From contig NZ_BMKD01000003.1 of assembly GCF_014643835.1 (NCBI RefSeq), positions 310,001-374,000 on the forward strand: 64,000 bases of DNA. The letters run 5' to 3'. Of this stretch, positions 27,537-35,884 are shown in pieces. Source of the DNA: Mucilaginibacter rubeus. Its GTDB lineage: Bacteria > Bacteroidota > Bacteroidia > Sphingobacteriales > Sphingobacteriaceae. The position numbers and the translations under genes are program-made. How positions within the stretch are numbered: the stretch's first letter is position 1; each line of letters begins with the position of its first letter. The notes beneath the pieces are model-generated. The model was not told where the DNA came from. It worked only from the letters and a program-made list of their open reading frames with translations, and ran no database searches.

Positions 27537-27568
27537 GTAAGCCATGTTTAATTAAAAACATGGCTTAC
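27537..27568. terminator. Bidirectional terminator hairpin between convergent genes
   Basis: Perfect 13-base arms, 27537-27549 (GTAAGCCATGTTT) and 27556-27568, with a six-base AT loop. It separates the end of the GH43 gene (plus) from the end of the PepSY-like gene (minus). Confidence 0.75.
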
Positions 27569-27592
27569 CAACAGCGCTATAATCTTGATTGT

Positions 27593-28504
27593 TTAGTGGA
27601 TAGGCAGGACTCTGACAAATGTACCAGACGCATTAAAAATTAAAGCGTATTTGGTATTGTTTGATGTAATCAACACAACGTAACCTTGCAGGGTTCCGCC
27701 GGGGCTTTCAGAAAATGCTTTATCAAATACGTAGCCCGGATAAGTAGCAGTAAGATAAGTGGTAATAGCAGCCGGTAAGTTAGCTTCAGCTACTACAGCA
27801 TGTTTTAAATCGTGTTTTTCTATCTGAATACGTTTTACAAGTTTGCCTGCCGCGGTTACCGTTGTTGAGTAAAGTACCCCGTTCTGGCTTATCAAAATGT
27901 ATACGTTATCAGGTGCGATAGAGGCATGCAACAAAGTATCTGTTGGATAGGTTGTTGAAAAATAGCTGCTTACAGCAGCAGGAAGGGCCGAAATAGCAAT
28001 GGTATCGCGGTGTTTACTGTCACGATTATCAAAGAATCCGCCTAAGTGCCATCCTGGTCCTTTAAGGTCAACACCTTCGCGTTGCTCAAGGATGCTTACA
28101 AACGTACCAGCAGCAGTGAATTTGAGGCCAACCAAAGCGCTGTTATATTTGATAACTACAATGTAGTTGATAACTGTTTTAGTACTATCAGTAATGGAGT
28201 ATGCTTTTTTGAATGTATAACCGCTGTAATTAGCTGTAAGGTAAGTGCCGATAGCTGTAGGTAATGTGCTAAAAGCAACGGAGTCTTTGGTATCATGCTT
28301 GCCATAGCAGCCAACCATATAAACGCTGTCGGTAGTAGTTCCGGACGACGCAAGGCTAATAGCGATGGCGCCGGTTGATGTGACGGCTGATGACGAAACG
28401 CTGCCGGCCGAAGCTGATTTTGAAGCGTTTTCCTTTTTACATGATGCCAGGCCGATTATTGTGCCGACCATCAATAGTGAGGCGTAAAATGATTTCATTT
28501 TCAT
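27593..28504 (-). CDS. PepSY-like (DUF2874-type) repeat lipoprotein
   Basis: 303 residues with a lipoprotein signal, Cys22 in GLASCKKE. The mature part has three tandem copies of a roughly 70-80 residue unit. Each has a helix of the form (A/T)LPxAIxxYLxxxYPGYxFxKA and beta strands of the YVVxIxxNxxxxxLxFxAxGTFV type, near residues 75-145, 165-235 and 240-303. This is the putative-beta-lactamase-inhibitor-like PepSY fold that is common in Bacteroidota periplasmic proteins. No enzymatic residues are evident; a binding or inhibitory role is possible. It stands alone between two hairpin elements. Confidence 0.75.
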   Translation of the reverse strand: MKMKSFYASLLMVGTIIGLASCKKENASKSASAGSVSSSAVTSTGAIAISLASSGTTTDSVYMVGCYGKHDTKDSVAFSTLPTAIGTYLTANYSGYTFKKAYSITDSTKTVINYIVVIKYNSALVGLKFTAAGTFVSILEQREGVDLKGPGWHLGGFFDNRDSKHRDTIAISALPAAVSSYFSTTYPTDTLLHASIAPDNVYILISQNGVLYSTTVTAAGKLVKRIQIEKHDLKHAVVAEANLPAAITTYLTATYPGYVFDKAFSESPGGTLQGYVVLITSNNTKYALIFNASGTFVRVLPIH

Positions 28505-28643
28505 AGAATTAATTTAAATTGATAATTAGCGCTGCCTTTTTTCGGACAGGTTTAATTAAAATTAATTTGGAAAATCGGGCCGTCGGGAAATGTGTCGACA
28601 AATGAGTGATTTAAATCGACGTATGAAGAATATGTTTTTTGTT

Positions 28644-28727
28644 GTAGAGACGCATCACATGCGTCTTGCGCATGAAGGTATTTAATGCGCAAATTTGCTG
28701 TCGGAGACGCATGTGATGCGTCTCTAC
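28644..28727. repeat. 23-bp perfect inverted repeat with nested hairpins
   Basis: Arms 28644-28666 and 28705-28727 are perfect complements built from the palindromic AGACGCATCACATGCGTCT core; a second TGCGCA pair lies in the loop. It is downstream of the last gene of the six-gene operon and upstream of the PepSY gene, so it may end the operon transcript or be a dispersed intergenic element. Confidence 0.85.
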
Positions 28728-28744
28728 GAAAAATTTAAACCGGG

Positions 28745-29365
28745 CTAATTACATCTGGCTAAGCCATCGGTGCTGGAAGCATCAGCAGGTTTGATGATCA
28801 GCGCTTTTTCAAAAAAAGGTTTTGCTTCCGATTTTTTTCCAGCCATAAGCATCGACCAGGCCAGCATATGGTTGCCGTCATAATCAAAAGGATAAAGCGT
28901 TACTACTACCCTGAAAAGCTTAATAGCGGGTTCGTATTGCTTACGGTTATAATAAATTACGCCGGCCCAATAATTGGCCTGTGTGTTTTGAGGGTCTATT
29001 TTCAGGATAGCAAGATATTGTTCCAGCACTTTATCCCAGTTTTGCAAAAAGGAGAGCGGCTTTATATAGCCAAACTTAGCCTCAATAGCGCCGGGCTTCA
29101 GGTTAACTGCTTTTTGATAATAGGTTTGCGAAGCAGTGTAGTTTTTATTGAGGTAATGAAGCCAACCCAGCCTGATGGCTATCTCATAATTATTTTCCGA
29201 ATAGTAGGGGTAAATATCGGCAATGGCAGCAACGTAGTTTTTGTTTAATTCATTGGTATAACTGTTGTGAAAAGCTTTTTGAAGCACCACATTTGTCTGT
29301 GCCTGCAATTGTGCTGCAAATACAAATAAAAAAATGGGAATAAAGGTCTTCTTTAAAATTTCCAT
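28745..29365 (-). CDS. Exported TPR protein, last gene of the PqqD/ATP-grasp operon
   Basis: 206 residues; signal peptide ends near QLQAQ. The rest is four to five tetratricopeptide repeats, with AAIADIYPYYSENNYEIAIRLGWLHY and QTYYQKAVNLKPG type helices (key motifs LGWLHYLNKNY and YWAGVIYYNRKQYEPA). Periplasmic, a likely scaffold for a partner protein. Its start overlaps the end of the upstream gene by 13 bases, so translation is coupled. No catalytic motif is visible. Confidence 0.8.
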   Translation of the reverse strand: MEILKKTFIPIFLFVFAAQLQAQTNVVLQKAFHNSYTNELNKNYVAAIADIYPYYSENNYEIAIRLGWLHYLNKNYTASQTYYQKAVNLKPGAIEAKFGYIKPLSFLQNWDKVLEQYLAILKIDPQNTQANYWAGVIYYNRKQYEPAIKLFRVVVTLYPFDYDGNHMLAWSMLMAGKKSEAKPFFEKALIIKPADASSTDGLARCN

Positions 29366-30531
29366 GTTATACCTAACGTAACAGAGTTTTGGTTATAGTT
29401 AACAGCACGGTAAATGTCTGTTTTCTTTTCATAAAAGTAATTTAAATTCAATAAGGCATGGTTACCTAACTGATAAAAAACGCTTTCACCGCATTTAAAT
29501 TTTGTAGGATCGATGGCGTTATACACATAAAGCCCGTCTGCATCCAGGTAATCATCCTGGTTGCCAAAAGTAGCGGCTGTTTCCAGCCACGTTTTGTTTA
29601 ACACTTTAAATCCCACCGACTGGCTATAAATGAAATGCGTTACTCCGCTTAAATTCAGTACCGATGCCCTGCTTGTGGTGTATAAATTCAAGTTTCCCAG
29701 TGGATAAAAATCCACTTTGGCATCATATTGTTTTAAGGTTTTATTAATGAGTTTGCCCAAATTAACATCGCCCTGCAAATCAATGTAGCGGGTATCATAT
29801 TTTATTCCTAACAGCCCAAGGTTACTTTGGTAAATATTGCTCCGGTAGCTGGTGTGTAAATAATGGTACGCGCCAAGTAAATTGATGTTTTTAGTCAAAG
29901 AATATTTCGCTTTAGCATAATATTCAAACTGGCGGTCGGTTTTGCCTGTTTGGTTAATGTAATCAATATAGCCCGATCTGAATATATTCTGTTTGAAAAA
30001 CATAAATGATTGATCCAACTGCAAACGCCACGATAATCTTAAACCGATACCCGCGCGTTCAAAAAAGCCGTTGTCGCGTTCGTGGTTATTCGGCAATTTT
30101 ATGCCGCTTTCTAAAACCGCATCAGTTAAACCAAAGGGTGATAACTTGATAGCACGCAGGGTTGCTGTGTCTAAATGCGATGCATTGTAAAACGCGGTGT
30201 TATTGTTGTTGATATAGGTGTTGCAGTAGTAAGCATACAAATATGCAGTGACATTTTGGGGCTCTTTAAGTAAAACCCGGTTAAACTGATAGATGGCCGC
30301 TTTATAGTTACCGGTAAGCATATAAGCATACCCGGCCTTAAAGCGCAAGGTAGGAGAGTCTACACTTTTAGCAACCGATTGATTTACAAACCTGATAAGT
30401 TGTTTCCAGTTGCCGGCATTGTACAATTGTTCGGCGGTACTATCGGCCGTGGCAAGTTTATTATCTTGTGCACGGGTTACAAGAGCAGCAAATAGCAAGG
30501 CAAAAAGTATGGTTAATTTTCTGTACTCCAT
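29353..30531 (-). CDS. TPR plus beta-barrel outer-membrane protein
   Basis: 392 residues; signal peptide ends near VTRAQ. Residues about 25-110 form TPR helices (FKAGYAYMLTGNYKAAIYQF, split as AGYAYMLTGNYKAA). From about 150 on, alternating beta strands run to a C-terminal NSVTLGITWKF, ending in aromatic Phe as outer-membrane barrels do. It is 19 bases overlapped with the transporter/peptidase gene upstream. It may be the outer-membrane exit or anchor of the system encoded by the operon. No specific family is recognised. Confidence 0.75.
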   Translation of the reverse strand: MEYRKLTILFALLFAALVTRAQDNKLATADSTAEQLYNAGNWKQLIRFVNQSVAKSVDSPTLRFKAGYAYMLTGNYKAAIYQFNRVLLKEPQNVTAYLYAYYCNTYINNNNTAFYNASHLDTATLRAIKLSPFGLTDAVLESGIKLPNNHERDNGFFERAGIGLRLSWRLQLDQSFMFFKQNIFRSGYIDYINQTGKTDRQFEYYAKAKYSLTKNINLLGAYHYLHTSYRSNIYQSNLGLLGIKYDTRYIDLQGDVNLGKLINKTLKQYDAKVDFYPLGNLNLYTTSRASVLNLSGVTHFIYSQSVGFKVLNKTWLETAATFGNQDDYLDADGLYVYNAIDPTKFKCGESVFYQLGNHALLNLNYFYEKKTDIYRAVNYNQNSVTLGITWKF

Positions 30532-32669
30532 TGTGCTTCAATATGCTGACCGTTTGTATTTATAATGAGGGCTTGCAGGCTGCTATGATCTACAAAAATG
30601 GTTGCCTCTGTAAGGGACAATGTTCTACCTGCAATTTCCTGGTATTGTTTGGATACAATGTTTAACCCTGTTTTTTTTAACTGTATCCCGCTTTTATATT
30701 TTATGCTGATGAACCGGTAAAAAGGCGCAATAAAATCCTGCAGCCAAAGCAATGTTTTGTTATGGGTAAGCGGTACCGGGAACTCATCATTAGCCGGGCT
30801 ATACCCGGCATCGTTAAAAATAACTTTATATGCGGCAAGGTAAAAATAGTGGAGGAGCGACGTTTTATCGCCATAAAAGCTGGTGAAGTAAAACATAGTT
30901 CCATTGTTAATAAAATAAGCAACGGCACCTGTTGTTTTGCAGTAGATGTATGACTGTCCTAATTCATCTTTAAAAACTTCCCATTCTTCGGTTGAGCCGT
31001 TTCCGTTAACTAATTTAGATACGAAGCCCGGTTGCAGGTCGAATGCTTTTTTGAGTGGCGTATTGATTTCGGGGTTGCTTATTAATTCGTTTTCATTTGG
31101 GATATTGTAGCTTACAAAGATGGTTTGATCAGCTTTTTTGGTAAAATAATAGGCGAGCGGATAAGGCAGTGTTTTAGATCCTATATAAGGCGTAGCCTGC
31201 AACTGGAAATGCAAATGCGGCTCGGGCGACCGACCCGAATTACCGCAGAAACCCAGCAGATCACCTTGTTTTACGATATCGCCGGGTTTAACTTTTACAG
31301 AGTTTTTTTTGAGGTGCGAGAGTTTGGAATAAAGCCCTTCGGCGTGGCGTATCACTACGGTGTTCCCCCAGTTTTCCTTCAGGTTTTCCTCGCCTATGTC
31401 GTTATCTTCTACATGGTTTACAACCTGTTCTACAATGCCGTCGCCGCAGGCCAGTACCGGCTTATTGAAACAATAAAAATGTTCAGGAAGGGTACCGGGA
31501 TGCTGAAATGTTTTTTGTTCATCATCCGTAATCACAAAATCAAGCGCCTGGCCCCATTCGCCTTTGTGGGTAATGCTACCATTATAACCCTGCGAAACCG
31601 TCCAATAGCCCATAAACGGCAAATTGAGCCTCATGTATTTCAGATCGTTCAGCCTGTTTTGCAGGTTTAAAATATGATAAAGATTTTTTTCGGGCGAGTA
31701 ATGCTGTGCTATGGTTAACTGCAATTTGGGGTGATGACCGGTTAACTTTAAAAAATAAAGCAGGCTGATATTAAGCACGCAAAACGGTAATGAAAAAACA
31801 GGCAGCGCATGCAAGGCCATGAGTGTGGTAAGGGCATTAATGAGTATGAAACCCAAGGGGATGCAAAGAATTGCCAGCAGGTAAGAGCGTAACGATGGGA
31901 TGGTGAAAAAGCTGCTGATGGCCATTGAAGCCATCATTAAATTGGCACCAAGGTGGTAATAGCTGATACCCTCTGGGTAGGTATTTGTGATGTTGTTAAA
32001 CCCGCAGGCCGTTAAAAAGCTAATGATAAGCAGGCTGAATGCAATGCGCGAATGCACAAGTATCCCTATAGCAATAAGCATTCCGGTTATGATATTATGC
32101 TGAAATAGAATTGCGCTCAATGAACGGAAAAATAAGCTCATCAGTTTTGGTAACGTTGTGGCAAGATAACCTTCGGCGCCGGCCAGGTTACCCGGGCCAG
32201 TGTAAATTTCTTCGAGCAGGGAGCTGCTTTTTTGTGATAATCCAGTGTTGAAGATGCTGTTGGATGCCAGCAGTACAAGCCAGAAAACCAGGATAAATGG
32301 CAGTGAAAGTATAGGTAAACCCGGTTTACTCATGCGCTTTGACATAATGATGGTAGCAAGCACTACCAGGCAACAGGCAACCGCCAGCCAGGTCACAAAC
32401 ATGACGTTAACCTGGAAAAAAGCACCAAATGCTATCCCTGATAATAAACAGTTAAAGCTGTAAATTCCTGCCCGGTAATCTTCGTTATCCTGTTTTGCTG
32501 ATTTTGTTATCAGCAAAGAGAAAATGACGCAACTCAACCCTGCAAAGCCGGATACCGGGTTGAAAAATGATACCAGCAGCAAAATAACCCCCAATACCCG
32601 GTTTTGAGAAAAAAACAGAACCGAATAGGAATTGATGACGGTTTTTATGAATGCTGGAATTTGCTTCAC
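30513..32669 (-). CDS. Urea-transporter-like membrane protein fused to an M23 metallopeptidase domain
   Basis: 718 residues. Residues about 15-310 hold roughly ten hydrophobic segments with urea-transporter-family traits (FFNPVSGFAGL near 35-45, FNCLLSGIAFG near 72-82, and a second half with GISYYHLGANLMMAS). Residues about 350-500 are an M23/LytM peptidase: His368 and Asp377 in HKGEWGQALDF and His487 in PHLHF supply the zinc ligands, with His452 in LSHL. About 210 further residues have no recognised domain. Its start overlaps the decarboxylase stop by four bases (ATGA). The fusion could export or import a small polar molecule while working on peptidoglycan. Function is unknown. Confidence 0.85.
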   Translation of the reverse strand: MKQIPAFIKTVINSYSVLFFSQNRVLGVILLLVSFFNPVSGFAGLSCVIFSLLITKSAKQDNEDYRAGIYSFNCLLSGIAFGAFFQVNVMFVTWLAVACCLVVLATIIMSKRMSKPGLPILSLPFILVFWLVLLASNSIFNTGLSQKSSSLLEEIYTGPGNLAGAEGYLATTLPKLMSLFFRSLSAILFQHNIITGMLIAIGILVHSRIAFSLLIISFLTACGFNNITNTYPEGISYYHLGANLMMASMAISSFFTIPSLRSYLLAILCIPLGFILINALTTLMALHALPVFSLPFCVLNISLLYFLKLTGHHPKLQLTIAQHYSPEKNLYHILNLQNRLNDLKYMRLNLPFMGYWTVSQGYNGSITHKGEWGQALDFVITDDEQKTFQHPGTLPEHFYCFNKPVLACGDGIVEQVVNHVEDNDIGEENLKENWGNTVVIRHAEGLYSKLSHLKKNSVKVKPGDIVKQGDLLGFCGNSGRSPEPHLHFQLQATPYIGSKTLPYPLAYYFTKKADQTIFVSYNIPNENELISNPEINTPLKKAFDLQPGFVSKLVNGNGSTEEWEVFKDELGQSYIYCKTTGAVAYFINNGTMFYFTSFYGDKTSLLHYFYLAAYKVIFNDAGYSPANDEFPVPLTHNKTLLWLQDFIAPFYRFISIKYKSGIQLKKTGLNIVSKQYQEIAGRTLSLTEATIFVDHSSLQALIINTNGQHIEAQWSTEN

Positions 32670-34021
32670 TTGTTGTTATTTAAATGAGCGGGTACTAACT
32701 CTGGTTCGGCAGTATATTCCAATGTTTCGTTTTTGCGGATGAGATGCGTACGCAACTTCTCGTCTATCAACACAACAGCAGGCCTTAAAGTGATGAATTG
32801 CATCCATTGGGTCATGTTGTAAGCGCCAACCTTGTGCACAACAACCTGGTCGCCGGGATTTAGCAGGGGCAGGTTAATGCTTTCCCTGATCACATCAATG
32901 TTCATGCAAAGCGGCCCGTATATCACTGTGTTTTCGGTATGTGCTGCAAAATCATTAGCAGGGCTTACCTGGTGTTCATACCAAAAAGATGTAAACAGGA
33001 TATTGACCCCAAAATCAACTATGACAGCGCTTTTGCCATTGGCTAAACGTTTGTTGGCAATAACAGTGCCCAGCAGGTAACCGGCATCATCTATTAAAAC
33101 GCGCCCGCTTTCCAATATCAGCAGCGGCAGGTCATCATTGGCAAAGCCAAAATTGAGCAAAGCCGAAGTTATGACTTCAGCAAAGTCGTCAACCGTCGGC
33201 ACGGTATCATTCCCCGGCAGGTAAGCACCTTTTAGTGTATTAGTTGAGGGGAAACCGCCTCCCAGGTCAAGATATTCTATTTTATGATTAAGTTCGGTCT
33301 GGCAGCGAACAGCCAGTTCGGCCAGTTTATTAGCTGCTATACCATAAGCATCGGCAGAGAGCATATAGGTACCGATATGGCAATGCAGGCCCACCAATTG
33401 CAGACTTCCCGAGCCTGTGATCTTTGTAACCGCCGACCAGGCTTCTCCATTTTCATAGTTAAAACCAAAGCGGTCCCAAAGTGGGTAAACGCCGGTATCC
33501 ATATTTATACGGATGGCCACACGTGGCTTATTGGCCATGTTTTTACTTAAGGTAAGCAGCAGGTTAAGCTCATCAAAATGATCAATATGGATCAGCGAAT
33601 CATGCTCGATGGCCAACTGCAGATCGTTGAGAGATTTGCCCGGTCCGTTAAAAATGATCTTGTTGCCCGGTACGCCATTGCCCAATGCTTTACGGTATTC
33701 AAAGCCCGAAACAACCTCCGCCCAACTGCCTTCCTGGTGAAAAATCTGACAAACAGCATTGAGGTAATTGGTTTTATAGCTCCATGCAAATTGTACCTTT
33801 GGGTAGCGGGTGCTAAAAGCGCGGTATGCTGCCCGGTAGTTTTTGCGGATTTGTTTTTCGGACAATACAAACACCGGCGAACCGTAGTTTTCGATCAGGC
33901 TTTTAACCGAAACGCCATCGATGCTTTTAACGGGCTGCACACCGGTGCGGGAGCCGAATTTATTAAGGGCACCGGCCTGTAGTTTTTTTATATATGGTTT
34001 CTCGTATGGCAGCTTTTCCAT
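32666..34021 (-). CDS. Type III PLP-dependent decarboxylase (LysA/ornithine-decarboxylase fold)
   Basis: 451 residues. The PLP Schiff-base lysine is Lys83 in WSYKTNY. GLHCHIG (211-217) and YLDLGGGFP mark the barrel, and GPLCMNID puts the active-site Cys at 372. The family decarboxylates meso-diaminopimelate, ornithine, arginine or carboxynorspermidine; the substrate here is open. An unusual N-terminal extension of about 40 residues has a YEKPYIKKL segment that resembles a peptide-leader recognition motif. It lies nine bases after an ATP-grasp gene and four bases overlap the transporter, so it is an accessory-pathway enzyme rather than the housekeeping lysA. Confidence 0.85.
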   Translation of the reverse strand: MEKLPYEKPYIKKLQAGALNKFGSRTGVQPVKSIDGVSVKSLIENYGSPVFVLSEKQIRKNYRAAYRAFSTRYPKVQFAWSYKTNYLNAVCQIFHQEGSWAEVVSGFEYRKALGNGVPGNKIIFNGPGKSLNDLQLAIEHDSLIHIDHFDELNLLLTLSKNMANKPRVAIRINMDTGVYPLWDRFGFNYENGEAWSAVTKITGSGSLQLVGLHCHIGTYMLSADAYGIAANKLAELAVRCQTELNHKIEYLDLGGGFPSTNTLKGAYLPGNDTVPTVDDFAEVITSALLNFGFANDDLPLLILESGRVLIDDAGYLLGTVIANKRLANGKSAVIVDFGVNILFTSFWYEHQVSPANDFAAHTENTVIYGPLCMNIDVIRESINLPLLNPGDQVVVHKVGAYNMTQWMQFITLRPAVVLIDEKLRTHLIRKNETLEYTAEPELVPAHLNNNK

Positions 34022-34030
34022 CGTTATAAA

Positions 34031-35086
34031 TTATAATTCGCCAAACGCCGAGATCTGCTGAAAATCGGCGATGTCGGCAATATGGTCCCACGAATAGCGG
34101 ACAAACAGTTTGCCGGCCTGGTAATCGGCATAGGGCTCAACGGTTTCACCCATCGCTATTTTGGCCAATGCCGCAGGCTGGTTTTGGCCGGCGGCGGCAG
34201 TTAAATAAACCCATGCCGGAAATCGGGGATTAATTTCCAATATGTATAAATGTCCGTCGGCATTGCTCATGACCTCCATTTCGTAACCGCCTTTCCAGTT
34301 GCTTACGCGGGCAAAGTTGTCGGCCAGTTGGGTAAGCTTATCATCTTTAATGGTAACGCCCGCCCAGGCCTTCCCTTTATCGGTAATATAAAGCTTGCGC
34401 ATAGCCACCAAGCTGATGTTGTTGCCATTACCATCGCCAAGTGCCGCGATGTTGATTTCGTTGCCCTTGATGTATTGCTGGGCTATTACCGGCACGCCCC
34501 AGGCTGCATACAATTGATGAAAGGCTTTCAATGCCTGATCCATCGTGTATACAACATAAGCCTCATAAAACTTGCCTTTTATTACCATAGGAAAGTTGAA
34601 CTCAGCAGCCGCTTTTTTAATATCATCGGTTGTGTAAAGCTTATGGTCGGCGGGCACGTAAAAACCATTTTTTGTGCCGAAATTTTTTAGGTTCACCTTA
34701 TCTCTCAACGCCAGTTGCTGGTATGTCGGAAGATAGGTCGCAATACCCATTTGCTGCAATTGCGGCGCTATCTTTATAAAATTGAACAGCTCCGAATCAA
34801 AATTGGGGATAATGAGATGAAGCTTTTCCTGCCGGTTGATATATGCCAAACGTTCAGCGAGGGCTGCCGTACCTTCGGTGGGATAGGGGACCTGGTAAGT
34901 TTTATTTACCTGATCCCGTAGGTAAATCCCGGGCTCCAGCGACTCGTACGACAGTCCAATTATGCGCAAACCATCTCCAAAATACTCTTTTAAAGAACGG
35001 ATGACCGCCATCCCCGGCCCCGGATTGTCATTGGCATTGAGCCCGGTAACAGCAATACATAAATCAGCGTACTTGTTTGGCATCAT
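34031..35086 (-). CDS. ATP-grasp ligase, carbamoyl-phosphate-synthase-like
   Basis: About 351 residues from the ATG at 35086, just past the PqqD-like stop codon; an earlier in-frame ATG at 35131 would overlap that gene. An N-terminal pre-ATP-grasp Rossmann domain (CIAVTGLNAND) is followed by the ATP-grasp fold. That fold has FPMVIKGKFYEAYVV (ATP-binding lysine and glycine-loop region) near residues 175-190 and YILEINPRFPAW near 295-305, whose Glu/Asn are metal ligands. Such enzymes join a carboxylate to an amine through an acyl phosphate. With a PqqD-like partner upstream and a decarboxylase downstream, it may ligate amino acids to a peptide or carrier; that is inference. Confidence 0.85.
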   Translation of the reverse strand: MMPNKYADLCIAVTGLNANDNPGPGMAVIRSLKEYFGDGLRIIGLSYESLEPGIYLRDQVNKTYQVPYPTEGTAALAERLAYINRQEKLHLIIPNFDSELFNFIKIAPQLQQMGIATYLPTYQQLALRDKVNLKNFGTKNGFYVPADHKLYTTDDIKKAAAEFNFPMVIKGKFYEAYVVYTMDQALKAFHQLYAAWGVPVIAQQYIKGNEINIAALGDGNGNNISLVAMRKLYITDKGKAWAGVTIKDDKLTQLADNFARVSNWKGGYEMEVMSNADGHLYILEINPRFPAWVYLTAAAGQNQPAALAKIAMGETVEPYADYQAGKLFVRYSWDHIADIADFQQISAFGEL

Positions 35087-35088
35087 CC

Positions 35089-35331
35089 TTAAATTTCGAG
35101 CAGGTTTGCTTCTTTTAGCTGCAGCATCCAATTATCCCAATCCCTGTTAAGCTGGCTTTCGCTCACTTCATACCTGCTCAGAATATCCTGCTTGATATCA
35201 TCTTCGGTTTTGCCGCTTTTCATAGCCTCAAGCAGTTTTGCCGCCATACCGTTACCGGAAAATGAATCGCCGGTGGCAGGGTTAAAAATAAACCCGTTTT
35301 CGCTGGTGGCTATGTTGCTCTTGAGTTTCAT
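35089..35331 (-). CDS. PqqD-like (RRE) peptide-chaperone domain protein
   Basis: 80 residues of the PqqD/RRE winged-helix family: an early FIFNPATGDSFSGNGMAA segment (the domain's first strands) and a helix with EDDIKQDILSRYEVS, then DWDNWMLQLKEANLL. In ribosomal peptide pathways PqqD-type proteins bind precursor leaders and deliver them to tailoring enzymes. It is the first gene of a six-gene operon with an ATP-grasp enzyme only two bases on. No precursor peptide gene was found next to it. The promoter at 35366-35397 is upstream. Confidence 0.8.
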   Translation of the reverse strand: MKLKSNIATSENGFIFNPATGDSFSGNGMAAKLLEAMKSGKTEDDIKQDILSRYEVSESQLNRDWDNWMLQLKEANLLEI

Positions 35332-35365
35332 TTTATAAGTGCAGGGTTGTTTAATTAATAAAAGC

Positions 35366-35397
35366 TAAACTTAGCAGGTTTATATGAGTTTACAAAA
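35366..35397 (-). promoter_or_regulatory. Promoter of the PqqD/ATP-grasp/decarboxylase operon
   Basis: On the minus strand TTTTG (35393-35397) is followed 19 bases later by TAAGTTTA (35366-35373), one base off the TAnnTTTG consensus. The spacing is the classical one for Bacteroidota sigma-ABfr promoters. The ATG of the PqqD-like gene is 35 bases on. Confidence 0.6.
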
Positions 35398-35403
35398 CCA
35401 GCT

Positions 35404-35781
35404 TCAGGATGCCATCAGGTATTCTATCCTTGATGCAAGCACTTCCATATCCAGCGGTTTTACAAACAAGGCATCGCATTTATAAGAATCGGCCTGTGCT
35501 TTTTTTGTTTTAAAAGCGGTTACAATAATGATAGGTACATTGCATAGCTGCTTATCATCCTTAAAGTCCCGGCAAACCAGTTCACAATCGTTATCTACCA
35601 ACAAATAATCCAGAATGATCAAATCCGGATTAATCATTTTAGCTTTATCATATATAGCATTAGGGTCAAAAGTTAAATGCACATTAAAATCGCCATAGTA
35701 CATAATGTCATCAATGACGGATAACATCCGGCTGTTTTTATCAAGTACTAAGATGGTTTTTTTATCGCCTGCTGTTTTCAT
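35404..35781 (-). CDS. Stand-alone receiver-domain protein
   Basis: 125 residues from the ATG at 35781; a longer reading to 35859 adds a hydrophobic stretch unlike the family. It is a single CheY-like receiver domain: Asp58 in IILDYLL is the phosphoacceptor, and the conserved Lys is in FVKPLD near 107. There is no output domain. It lies between the LytTR operon and the PqqD operon on the same strand, so it might be a phosphorelay element for either. The first acidic pair is reduced to LDKN, so metal binding may be altered. Confidence 0.8.
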   Translation of the reverse strand: MKTAGDKKTILVLDKNSRMLSVIDDIMYYGDFNVHLTFDPNAIYDKAKMINPDLIILDYLLVDNDCELVCRDFKDDKQLCNVPIIIVTAFKTKKAQADSYKCDALFVKPLDMEVLASRIEYLMAS

Positions 35782-35884
35782 GACTTTAAGGATTAGTGTC
35801 AATTTTAACAATATAAAGTTGAGGCTATTTAAGGGGTTGTAAAATAATGTGTCGTTCAACGCCTTTAATGTGCCGATGAATTGA

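Noticed and set aside
32666-34021. Housekeeping lysA or speA assignment
   Set aside because: The gene is embedded in an accessory operon and has an unusual N-terminal extension, so the precise substrate is left open.
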